Source: an uncultured Actinomycetes bacterium
GTDB lineage: Bacteria; Actinomycetota; Thermoleophilia; Gaiellales; F1-60-MAGs149
DNA: 5,212 nucleotides
Assembly (NCBI GenBank): GCA_903873565.1
Contig: CAIQOY010000143.1
Span: forward strand, 1 to 5,212
Reading direction: 5' to 3'
Shown: positions 1 through 5,212 of the stretch, piece after piece
Layout: the number at the start of each line of letters is the position of its first letter
Position numbering within the stretch: position 1 is the first letter of the stretch
Notes under the pieces: model-generated
Database searches by the model: none
What the model was told of the DNA's origin: nothing
Seen by the model: the letters and a program-made list of their open reading frames with translations, nothing else
Translations under genes and position numbers: made by a program

Positions 1-767
1 CCGCCGCCGACCTCGCCGCCTTCCACGCCGCGGAGGGCACCGGCGCCCTGGCCATCAGCCGGGTCCTGCGCTGGGTCGACGGCGAGCTGGTCGGCGTGCC
101 CACCCCGGACCGCACGACCCTCGAGGACCTCGTCGGCTACGAGGAGCAGCGGGCGCCGCTGCTCGACGACCTGCGCGCCTTCCTGCACGGCGCGCCGGCC
201 AACGACGCGCTCCTGCACGGCCCGCCCGGCACCGGCAAGTCCGCCGCGGTGCGGGCCTGCGCCGCGGCCTACGCCGACCAGGGGATCCGGCTCGTGCAGG
301 TCGAGCGCGACCAGCTCGACGGCGTCGAGGCGGCCCTGATCGAGCTGCGCGACGGCCCGCCCACGATCCTCTTCCTCGACGACCTGGTCGTCGACGACGG
401 CCAGCGCCTCGACCGCGTGCTGCGCGCCACCCTCGACGGCGGCGTGGTCGAGCGCCCGCCGAACGTGATCGTGTGGGCCACCTCGAACCGCCTCAACCTC
501 ACGCACGGCTCGCACGCCGAGCGCGACGACGACGTGGACGCGGAGGAGATGGTCGGGGAGAAGGTGGCGCTGGCCGCCCGCTTCGGCCGCCGCGTGCGCT
601 TCCCCCGCCAGGACAAGGCGGCCTACCTGGCGATCTGCCGCCACCTCGCCTTCGAGCGGCTCGGCTCCGTGCCGGACGACATGGAGGCGCAGGCGATGCG
701 CTTCGCCGTGCAGGGCCATGGCATCTCGGCACGCACCGCGCGGCAGTTCGCCGACCAGCTGCGCTAG
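1..767 (+). CDS. DUF815-family AAA+ ATP-binding protein (5'-truncated)
   Basis: This is a predicted P-loop ATPase of the DUF815 (PF05673) group; its cellular role and client are not known to me. The frame is open from base 3 and gives 254 visible residues ending in TAG, so the true start lies upstream. The GTG at 96 is probably internal, because the 31 residues before it read as ordinary coding sequence leading into the family's 'PD..TLEDLVGYEEQR' entry. Numbered from base 3, the Walker A motif GPPGTGKS is at about 73-80, the Walker B motif ILFLDDL at about 122-128, and the sensor-1-like ATSN at about 159-162. These are followed by the family's 'ATSNR..L' block and a C-terminal 'GxSARTARQFADQL' helix. 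The family resembles AAA+ loaders such as DnaC and IstB but is distinct from them. The gene is convergent with tetR, and their stop codons overlap. Family confidence is high; function is unknown. Confidence 0.87.
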   Translation, partial: AADLAAFHAAEGTGALAISRVLRWVDGELVGVPTPDRTTLEDLVGYEEQRAPLLDDLRAFLHGAPANDALLHGPPGTGKSAAVRACAAAYADQGIRLVQVERDQLDGVEAALIELRDGPPTILFLDDLVVDDGQRLDRVLRATLDGGVVERPPNVIVWATSNRLNLTHGSHAERDDDVDAEEMVGEKVALAARFGRRVRFPRQDKAAYLAICRHLAFERLGSVPDDMEAQAMRFAVQGHGISARTARQFADQLR

Positions 768-1354
768 CCGAGCGTCGCGTCGACGTGCGTGCGGATCGCG
801 GCGCGCATCCGCGCCGGCGTGACCGAGTCGGGGTGCAGGAGGGCGTGCGACCCGAGCCCGTCGAGCAGCGCCGCGTAGGTGCGCGCCCACTCGGCCGCGT
901 CGGCGACGCGCAGCTCGCCCGCGTCGGCCCCGGCCCGGACGGCCCGCTCGATCTGCCGGCGCCAGCCCGCGTAGAGCCGCTCGTGCAGCACGGCCAGGGC
1001 GGGCGTGCGCGCGGCGCGCGCGGCGAGCTCGCTCCAGACACGCTGCTCGTCGGCGCGCTCCGGGGTGTCCGGGACGGAGGCGTCGCCGATCGCGACCAGC
1101 TGCGCCCGGGCCCCACGGGCGCCCTCGAGCTCGGCGGCCATCCGCGCCGCGAAGCGATCCGCGAGCTGCTCGAGGGTCGCAGCCAGCACGTGGTCCTTGG
1201 TCGCGAACCAGTGCGTGATCGTGCCTGTCGAGACCTCGAGCTCCGCCGCGAGGCCGCGCATCGTCGTGGCCTCGTAGCCCGCACGGGCGATCAGGCGGAT
1301 CGCGCCGTCGACGATCTCGCCGCGGCGCAGCTCGGCGACGGAGGCCCGGGGCAT
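764..1354 (-). CDS. TetR/AcrR-family transcriptional regulator
   Basis: This is a 196-residue DNA-binding repressor of typical TetR length. The N-terminal domain spans about residues 10-60. Its helix-turn-helix lies at about 30-50 (TTMRGLAAELEVSTGTITHWF region), followed by the classic 'ATKDHVLAATLEQL' helix-4 start. The C-terminal, all-helical ligand-binding half looks like the BetI-like TetR_C_6 type; that subtype is a judgement by eye. The ATG start overlaps the stop of the preceding dehydrogenase gene as TGATG, so translation is probably coupled. A GAGGG lies only 3 nt upstream of the ATG. As the last gene of the acyl-CoA dehydrogenase operon it is likely autoregulated, and it probably responds to the pathway's acyl compound or CoA ester. 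The palindrome at 3718-3745 is the best candidate operator. Its TAG stop overlaps the convergent ATPase gene's TAG. The family is clear; the ligand is unknown. Confidence 0.95.
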   Translation of the reverse strand: MPRASVAELRRGEIVDGAIRLIARAGYEATTMRGLAAELEVSTGTITHWFATKDHVLAATLEQLADRFAARMAAELEGARGARAQLVAIGDASVPDTPERADEQRVWSELAARAARTPALAVLHERLYAGWRRQIERAVRAGADAGELRVADAAEWARTYAALLDGLGSHALLHPDSVTPARMRAAIRTHVDATLG

Positions 1355-2529
1355 CAGCCCTCGACCGGCCAGGCCGCGACCGGGCCGGTGCCGCGCTTGC
1401 GCATCTCGTTGACGAGCACGACCTTCTGGATCTCGGAGGTGCCCTCCCAGATGCGGTCGACGCGCAGGTCGCGGTAGAAGCGCTCGACGGCGTTCTCGCG
1501 CATGTATCCGCGGCCGCCGAGGACCTGCACGCAGGAGTCGACGACGCGGTTGGCCATCTCGGAGGCGAACAGCTTGATCGCGGCGGCCTTGGCGTGGAGG
1601 GTCTTGGGGTCGATGCGGCCCTCGGTCACCTCCCACGCCACCTGGTAGGTGACGGCGCGGGCGGCGGCGATGTCGGCGACGGCCTCCGCGAGCGGGAACG
1701 AGACGCCCTGGAAGTCGATGATCCGCTCCCCGAACTGGACGCGGTCCGTCGCGTAGGCGAAGGCGTCCTCGAGGCAGCGCTCGGCACCGCCGAGGCAGCG
1801 GGCGGCGATCATCAGCCGCTCCTCCATGAACCACTCCTTGGTCAGGTCGTAGCCCTCGCCCACCTTCCCGAGCACGTGCTCGGGCCCGAGCCGCACGTCG
1901 TGGTAGCGGAAGATCGGGTGCTCGTAGACGAAGTGGTGCATGTAGCGCGGGACGCGGTGCTGCTCGACGCCCTCGGTGTCCCGGTCGATCAAGAACGAGG
2001 TCGGCCCCTCCCCGGGCACCTCGGCCACGACGATCTGGTAGTCGGCGACGTCGCCGACCGTCACGTACCACTTCTCGCCGTTGAGGACGAAGCCGTCGCC
2101 GTCGCGGACCGCGGTCGTGGCGAGGGTCGAGGGGTCGGAGCCCGCGTCGGCCTCGGTGATCGCGTAGCAGGAGCGGCGCCGCCCCTCGATCTCCGGCACG
2201 AGCCAGCGCTCGCGCTGCTCGGGGGTGCAGTAGCGCAGCACGTTGGCGGGCCGCCAGACGACGTCCCAGAGGGCGTTCGTGGAGCGGCCGAGCTGCTCCT
2301 GCGAGAGCACCTGCTCGAAGATCGTGAGGCCCTGCCCGCCCCACTCGGCGGGCATGTTGACGGCGTTGAGGCGCTCGGCGATGACGGCGGCGTAGGTCGG
2401 GGCCAGCTGCTCCGGCGTGAGGCCGTCCTGCTCGTCGCAGGTGACCTCGAGGGGCAGGAGGTGCTCGTCGCAGAAGCGCCGGGAGCGCTCCTGGATCTCG
2501 CGCTCGACGGCGTTGAGGGAGAGGTCCAC
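1354..2529 (-). CDS. Acyl-CoA dehydrogenase B (FAD-dependent)
   Basis: This cytosolic flavoenzyme is predicted to introduce the alpha,beta double bond into an acyl-CoA thioester and pass electrons to electron-transfer flavoprotein. Its 391 residues are the normal family length. The N-terminal helical domain covers about 1-115. The middle beta domain carries the signature YAITEADAGSDPS at 122-134. The C-terminal helical domain holds 'VQVLGGRGYMREN' at about 334-346 and the catalytic-base motif IWEGTSEIQK at 360-369, with Glu362 in the medium-chain-type position. The start is GTG at 2529, chosen because a perfect AGGAGG (2535-2540) sits 5 nt upstream. The gene lies 15 bp after dehydrogenase A and overlaps tetR by one base. 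Acyl chain specificity cannot be read from the sequence. Fatty acid, branched-chain or cyclic acyl-CoA substrates are all possible. Confidence 0.97.
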   Translation of the reverse strand: MDLSLNAVEREIQERSRRFCDEHLLPLEVTCDEQDGLTPEQLAPTYAAVIAERLNAVNMPAEWGGQGLTIFEQVLSQEQLGRSTNALWDVVWRPANVLRYCTPEQRERWLVPEIEGRRRSCYAITEADAGSDPSTLATTAVRDGDGFVLNGEKWYVTVGDVADYQIVVAEVPGEGPTSFLIDRDTEGVEQHRVPRYMHHFVYEHPIFRYHDVRLGPEHVLGKVGEGYDLTKEWFMEERLMIAARCLGGAERCLEDAFAYATDRVQFGERIIDFQGVSFPLAEAVADIAAARAVTYQVAWEVTEGRIDPKTLHAKAAAIKLFASEMANRVVDSCVQVLGGRGYMRENAVERFYRDLRVDRIWEGTSEIQKVVLVNEMRKRGTGPVAAWPVEG

Positions 2530-2534
2530 GGGTG

Positions 2535-2540
2535 CCTCCT
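2535..2540 (-). promoter_or_regulatory. Shine-Dalgarno AGGAGG of dehydrogenase B
   Basis: A full AGGAGG consensus lies 5 nt before the GTG at 2529, inside the 15-bp gap after the dehydrogenase A stop. It supports the non-ATG start and independent ribosome loading on the second cistron. Confidence 0.8.
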
Positions 2541-2544
2541 CGGC

Positions 2545-3699
2545 CTAGACGCGGGGGAACAGGGAGCGGGAGATGATCAGGCGCATGATGTCGCTGGTGC
2601 CCTCCCAGATCTCCTCGAGCTTGGCGTCGCGCAGCCAGCGCTCCGCCGGGTACTCGCGGGAGTACGAGTAGCCGCCGAGGGTCTGGCAGCAGGCCCAGGC
2701 CGAGAACCAGGCCGCCTCGGAGGCGGCCAGCTTGGCCATCGCCGCCTCCGTGGCGAACGGCTCGCCCGCGTCGGCCAGCGCCGCCGCGTGGCGCACCAGC
2801 AGGCGCGCCTGGTCCATCTTCATCTTGACGTCGACGAGGCGGAACGAGACCGCCTGGTTGACGTGGATCGGGGCGCCGAAGGTCTCGCGCTCGGTGGCGT
2901 ACTCGACGGCGTAGTCGAAGGCCGCGCGGGCCATGCCGACCTCGCCCGCCGCGAGCACGACGCGCGACTCGTCGAACTTGCGCATCAGGCCCTTGAAGCC
3001 CATGCCCTCGTCGCCGACCCGGCGGTCCTCCGGCAGGAAGACGTCGTTGAAGAAGATCTCGTGCGTCGGGATCGCGCGCTGGCCGAGCTTGTGCAGCTTG
3101 CTGCCGACCTCGAAGCCCGCGTCGCCCTCCTCGACCACGAAGGCGGTGATGCCCTTGGAGCGGGTGCCCGGGGCCACGGTGGCGAAGACGAGGTAGAAGG
3201 AGGCCACGCCCGCGTTGGAGATCCACGTCTTCGAGCCGTTCAGGCGGTAGCCGCCGTCGACGGGCTGGGCGTGCGTGGCGATCGCGCTCGCGTCGGAGCC
3301 GGCCTGCGGCTCCGTGGTGGCGAGCGCGCCGAGCTTCGGGTCGGGGCCGCAGAGCGGGGTGATCCAGCGCTCCTTCTGCTCCTGCGTGCCGAGCTCGACG
3401 ATGACGCCGCCGAAGAAGGAGGCCGACCCGATGAAGTTGCCGATCGCGGCGTCGCCGTATGTCAGCTCCTCGTGGATCTGGATGCAGGTCGAGAGGTCGT
3501 GGATGCCGCCGCCGCCGAACTCCTCGGGCAGGTCGTAGCAGGTGAGCCCGATCTCGGCCGCCTTGCGGAACGGCTCGAACGGAGTCTCCTCCGTCTCGTC
3601 GTAGTGGGCGGCCACGGGCCGGATCTCGTGGGCCGCGAAGTCGCGGGCGAGCGCCACGAGCTCCTGCTGGATGTCGGTCGGCGTGATGGCGATGGCCAC
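2545..3699 (-). CDS. Acyl-CoA dehydrogenase A (FAD-dependent)
   Basis: This is the first gene of the operon and the second member of the same flavoenzyme superfamily. It is predicted to oxidise an acyl-CoA to the 2-enoyl-CoA with ETF as acceptor. From GTG 3699 it is 384 residues. The helical N-domain is about 1-115, the FAD/substrate beta domain includes TTEPQAGSDAS at 128-138, and the C-domain has 'QTLGGYSYSREYP' at 339-351 and IWEGTSDIMR at 364-373, with catalytic Glu366. The usual GGxG of the second signature reads GGYS here, a small deviation. I chose GTG 3699 over ATG 3741 (which adds 14 residues) for two reasons. AGGGGG (3705-3710) lies 5 nt before it, and the ATG is buried in the candidate operator with no Shine-Dalgarno. 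The protein is clearly diverged from dehydrogenase B, so the pair is not a recent duplication. Substrate unknown. Confidence 0.96.
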   Translation of the reverse strand: MAIAITPTDIQQELVALARDFAAHEIRPVAAHYDETEETPFEPFRKAAEIGLTCYDLPEEFGGGGIHDLSTCIQIHEELTYGDAAIGNFIGSASFFGGVIVELGTQEQKERWITPLCGPDPKLGALATTEPQAGSDASAIATHAQPVDGGYRLNGSKTWISNAGVASFYLVFATVAPGTRSKGITAFVVEEGDAGFEVGSKLHKLGQRAIPTHEIFFNDVFLPEDRRVGDEGMGFKGLMRKFDESRVVLAAGEVGMARAAFDYAVEYATERETFGAPIHVNQAVSFRLVDVKMKMDQARLLVRHAAALADAGEPFATEAAMAKLAASEAAWFSAWACCQTLGGYSYSREYPAERWLRDAKLEEIWEGTSDIMRLIISRSLFPRV

Positions 3700-3704
3700 G
3701 TCTT

Positions 3705-3710
3705 CCCCCT
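3705..3710 (-). promoter_or_regulatory. Shine-Dalgarno AGGGGG deciding the dehydrogenase A start
   Basis: The purine block AGGGGG on the - strand lies 5 nt before GTG 3699. It is the only good ribosome binding site near the N-terminus and fixes the start at 3699 rather than the upstream ATG at 3741. Confidence 0.7.
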
Positions 3711-3717
3711 TCGTCGC

Positions 3718-3745
3718 ACGGACGTGCGGATCGTCGCACATCCGT
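3718..3745. promoter_or_regulatory. Candidate TetR operator: 28-bp imperfect palindrome
   Basis: The arms ACGGACGTGCG (3718-3728) and CGCACATCCGT (3735-3745) are reverse complements at 10 of 11 positions, separated by GATCGT. A third half-site, CGCAC at 3715-3719, creates a second, smaller inverted pair with GTGCG at 3724-3728. TCGTCGCAC occurs twice, at 3711 and 3731, exactly 20 bp apart. The site sits between a promoter-like -35 and the GTG of dehydrogenase A, where a repressor would block transcription. The symmetry is seen directly. Assignment to the TetR protein encoded at the end of this operon is inference from position and family habit. Confidence 0.5.
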
Positions 3746-3758
3746 TATGCGGCGGCAA
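3730..3758 (-). promoter_or_regulatory. Possible promoter for the acyl-CoA dehydrogenase/tetR operon
   Basis: On the - strand, TTGCCG (3753-3758) and GACGAT (3730-3735) are separated by 17 bp, a fair -35 but a weak -10. The predicted start would fall near 3722-3725, leaving a leader of about 25 nt before GTG 3699. The -10 and spacer overlap the palindrome at 3718-3745. An alternative is readthrough from the MFS gene with no own promoter. The match is modest, so this is tentative. Confidence 0.3.
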
Positions 3759-3759
3759 G

Positions 3760-3780
3760 CGCCCGCTCAGACGGCGGGCG
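3760..3780 (-). terminator. GC hairpin over the MFS stop codon (possible weak terminator)
   Basis: CGCCCGC (3760-3766) and GCGGGCG (3774-3780) form a perfect 7-bp G/C stem with a 7-nt loop that contains the MFS stop codon TGA. No U-tract follows on the - strand, so it is not a canonical intrinsic terminator. High-GC actinobacteria can use U-poor hairpins, and such a stem could also attenuate readthrough or stabilise the 3' end of the MFS message. It lies just upstream of the putative operon -35. Confidence 0.3.
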
Positions 3781-4972
3781 GCGCGGGCGTCGGCGCGGCG
3801 GGCGGGCGCAGGACCAGCGGCAGGAGCACCAGCGCGCCGACCGCGAACACCGCGCCCGACAGGACGTACGCCTCGCGCACCCCGAGCAGCTCGATCGCCG
3901 GGCCGGCGGAGGCGAGGCCGAGGATGAAGGAGGCCGTGCCGACCAGCTCCGCCACCGCGAAGACGCGCGCCCGCAGGCGGTCGGCGACGGCGCGCTGCAG
4001 GAGCAGCTGGCGGGCGACGTTGACGCAGCCCGAGGCCGTGCCGCCGAGCACGCTGACCACGAGCACGAGGAGGAACAGCGGGCTCAGCCCCATCAGGGCG
4101 ATCATCACCCCGTCCACGACCATGCCGAACAGCAGCACCTTGACCTCGACCGGCCGCTCGCCCATCCAGCGGCCCGCGATCCAGGAGCCGATCAGCATGC
4201 CCGCGCCCCACGTCGAGATCAGCGCCGCGAACCCGATCGAGCCCATGTCGAAGAGCTTCGCGAGCGGCGCGTCGGCGACCATCGCCCACCCCACCACGCT
4301 GTAGGCGACGACCTCGGCGATCACGACCAGGAGGAGCAGGCGCGAGCGCAGCACGATCCGCACGCCCTCGGTGAACGGGACGTCCGCCCCGCGGCCCGCG
4401 CCCTCGGCGCGGCGCTCCTGGAAGCGGGCGCGCACGCTCCAGACCAGCGCCGCGGAGACCAGGAACGAGACCGCGTTGACGCCGAAGGCGAGGTTGGCCC
4501 CGACCGCCCCGACGAGGACGCCGCCGACCAGCGGGCCGACCGTGATGCCGAGGCTGAAGGCCTGCGAGACGAGACCGTTCGCCCACGCCAGGTCCTCGTC
4601 GCCGGCGAGGTTCGGGATGGCGGCCTGCGAGGCGGGAAGAAACGGCGCCTCGCAGAGCGTGGCCACCAGCGCGAGGGCGATCAGGAGCCACGGCTCATCG
4701 GCGAAGGCGAGCGCCACGAACGCCGCGGCCGCGCCGAGGTCGGAGACGATCATCACCCGGCGGCGGTCGAAGGAGTCGCCGAGCCAGCCGCCGATCGGGG
4801 TCATCACGCCGAGCGTCGCGAAGGTGGCGAGGAAGACCGCCGAGACCCATACCGCGGACCCCGTCACCTCGTAGATCTGGAAGGTCAGCGCGATCAGCGC
4901 CACCTGCGACCCCGTGACCGAGATCGCACGTGCCGCGGCCAGCCGGCGGATGGGGGCGCGTGCGCTCGACAC
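3767..4972 (-). CDS. MFS transporter, probable exporter (MFS_3/EntS-like)
   Basis: This inner-membrane major facilitator protein of 401 residues is the right length for 12 transmembrane helices. It begins with a short basic N-terminus (RAPIRRLAAARAIS) and then TM1-TM2. The family's motif A, GGWLGDSFDRRRVM, follows at 61-74 in the TM2-3 loop. The 'PNLAGDEDLAWANGL' block at 120-134 and the 'DRLRARVFAVAELVG' segment near 331-345 resemble the MFS_3/EntS-like exporter group. A basic, Gly/Arg-rich central loop lies near 181-210, and the C-terminus is a Pro/Ala tail. I chose GTG 4972 because the membrane core starts soon after it. The farther GTG/ATG-type start at 5080 would run 57 bases into the divergent thioredoxin gene and add 36 soluble residues unlike an MFS N-terminus. 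The gene is co-directional with the dehydrogenase operon 67 bp downstream. Substrate unknown; a drug or acidic metabolite is a guess. Confidence 0.93.
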   Translation of the reverse strand: MSSARAPIRRLAAARAISVTGSQVALIALTFQIYEVTGSAVWVSAVFLATFATLGVMTPIGGWLGDSFDRRRVMIVSDLGAAAAFVALAFADEPWLLIALALVATLCEAPFLPASQAAIPNLAGDEDLAWANGLVSQAFSLGITVGPLVGGVLVGAVGANLAFGVNAVSFLVSAALVWSVRARFQERRAEGAGRGADVPFTEGVRIVLRSRLLLLVVIAEVVAYSVVGWAMVADAPLAKLFDMGSIGFAALISTWGAGMLIGSWIAGRWMGERPVEVKVLLFGMVVDGVMIALMGLSPLFLLVLVVSVLGGTASGCVNVARQLLLQRAVADRLRARVFAVAELVGTASFILGLASAGPAIELLGVREAYVLSGAVFAVGALVLLPLVLRPPAAPTPAPPAV

Positions 4973-4978
4973 GCGGTC

Positions 4979-4984
4979 AGGATA
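4979..4984 (-). promoter_or_regulatory. -10 box TATCCT for a possibly leaderless MFS transcript
   Basis: TATCCT matches the TAnnnT -10 form and ends 6 nt before GTG 4972, placing the expected transcription start at or next to the start codon. No Shine-Dalgarno is visible upstream of that GTG. No good -35 is seen at 16-18 bp. Leaderless messages are common in actinobacteria, so this reading is plausible but unproven. Confidence 0.35.
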
Positions 4985-5010
4985 CGGACCGGCGCCTGAC
5001 GGGCCTGTCG

Positions 5011-5016
5011 TACCAT
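5011..5016 (+). promoter_or_regulatory. -10 box TACCAT for a possibly leaderless thioredoxin transcript
   Basis: TACCAT fits TAnnnT and ends 7 nt before ATG 5024, so transcription would start at or near the ATG. The upstream region has no convincing Shine-Dalgarno or -35. The box overlaps the alternative ATG at 5015, which argues for 5024 as the real start. Confidence 0.33.
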
Positions 5017-5023
5017 GCCGCTC

Positions 5024-5212
5024 ATGGCGATCGACGTGAACGAGGCGGACTTCGAGCGCGAGGTCATCCAGGCCTCCCACCAGCTGCCCGTCGTCGTCGA
5101 CTTCTGGGCCGAGTGGTGCGGGCCGTGCAAGCAGCTGGCTCCGATCCTGGAGGCCGCCGTGGCCAAGCGCCAGGGCGCCGTCAAGCTGGTCAAGGTCGAC
5201 ACGGACAGGAAC
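5024..5212 (+). CDS. Thioredoxin-domain protein (3'-truncated; thioredoxin or CnoX-like)
   Basis: The first 63 codons of a thioredoxin fold are present, running off the window end. Residues 23-36 read VVVDFWAEWCGPCK, with the redox-active WCGPC at 31-35, followed by the 'LAPILE' helix and 'VKLVKVDTDRN' strand. It is expected to be a cytosolic thiol-disulfide reductase. The opening 'FEREVIQASHQLPVVVDFW' and the 'APILE' and 'DTD.N' wording recall thioredoxin domains that carry C-terminal tetratricopeptide repeats (CnoX/YbbN group). That part is missing here, so simple thioredoxin (trxA) is equally possible. The start is ATG 5024. An in-frame ATG at 5015 would add only MPL and lacks a convincing Shine-Dalgarno. 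ATG 5024 also lacks one but lies 7 nt after a TACCAT box, which fits a leaderless transcript. The gene is divergent from the MFS gene. Confidence 0.92.
   Translation, partial: MAIDVNEADFEREVIQASHQLPVVVDFWAEWCGPCKQLAPILEAAVAKRQGAVKLVKVDTDRN

Noticed and set aside
473..1477. + strand frame of 334 codons crossing the ATPase and tetR
   Set aside because: It is Arg/Gly/Pro-rich, low in complexity, out of frame with the ATPase and antisense to tetR; no family resemblance.
1438..2610. 15-bp direct repeat GGTGCCCTCCCAGAT at 1438-1452 and 2596-2610
   Set aside because: It encodes the conserved catalytic IWEGT motif in both dehydrogenases, so protein conservation explains it rather than a mobile or regulatory repeat.
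1354..3699. Obligate heteromeric dehydrogenase in which one subunit lacks the catalytic base, as in some steroid-degrading FadE pairs
   Set aside because: Both proteins carry the IWEGTS glutamate and full-length domains, so each can be an active homomer; nothing in the sequence calls for a heteromer.
764..3739. - strand frame of 991 codons read as one giant protein containing the TetR domain
   Set aside because: Only the last 196 codons resemble a protein family. The rest is Arg/Gly/Ala-rich shadow of the two dehydrogenases in another frame, and tetR has its own coupled ATG.
3700..3741. ATG 3741 as start of dehydrogenase A
   Set aside because: There is no Shine-Dalgarno upstream, the codon lies within the palindrome, and the 384-residue form from GTG 3699 has the normal family length and a good ribosome binding site.
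1594..3927. Long + strand open frame of 777 codons, antisense to the dehydrogenases
   Set aside because: Its composition is Leu/Gly/Val/Arg/Asp/Glu-rich with no domain, and it lies opposite two unmistakable genes. Long antisense frames are expected at this GC content.
3671..4999. + strand frame of 442 codons opposite the MFS gene
   Set aside because: Highly charged Arg/Asp/Glu/His-rich shadow of a hydrophobic membrane protein, the usual antisense pattern.
4973..5080. 36-residue N-terminal extension of the MFS protein
   Set aside because: It would overlap the start of the divergent thioredoxin gene, is soluble and unlike MFS N-termini, and has no supporting ribosome binding site.
1..5212. 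CRISPR arrays, tRNA/rRNA genes, insertion sequence ends, defence genes or biosynthetic clusters
   Set aside because: Nothing of the kind was seen by eye: the gaps between genes are at most 67 bp, and all genes belong to common metabolic, transport, regulatory or redox families.

Overview
The window is a compact, very GC-rich piece of a bacterial chromosome with almost no non-coding DNA. Strong G/C at third codon positions, GTG starts, short Shine-Dalgarno spacers and two genes that look leaderless suggest a high-GC actinobacterium, perhaps of the Thermoleophilia/Solirubrobacterales type. That placement is inferred from style and protein flavour, not from a marker gene.

Layout, left to right. 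(1) On the + strand, the 3' part of a DUF815-type AAA+ ATPase gene runs to base 767; its start lies outside the window. (2) On the - strand, a three-gene operon is transcribed from about base 3700 down to 764: acyl-CoA dehydrogenase A (2545-3699), acyl-CoA dehydrogenase B (1354-2529) and a TetR-family repressor (764-1354). The genes are 15 bp apart and then overlap by one base. (3) Also on the - strand, 67 bp upstream of the operon, lies a 12-TM-type MFS exporter (3767-4972). (4) A 51-bp divergent gap follows, and then the first 63 codons of a thioredoxin-domain protein (5024-5212, +), cut by the window end.

The likely working unit is a locally regulated acyl-CoA oxidation cassette. Two FAD-dependent dehydrogenases, both with an intact catalytic glutamate, are coupled to a TetR regulator that probably senses the substrate or its CoA ester. 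A 28-bp imperfect palindrome just upstream of the first dehydrogenase start (3718-3745), overlapping a promoter-like element, is a good candidate operator. The MFS gene may be read into the operon or act separately. The ATPase and thioredoxin genes look like unrelated neighbours.

I do not see a new defence, mobile, CRISPR or RNA system here. The most interesting items are the candidate operator, the four-base CTAG in which two convergent genes share overlapping stop codons, and the compact divergent MFS/thioredoxin promoter region.
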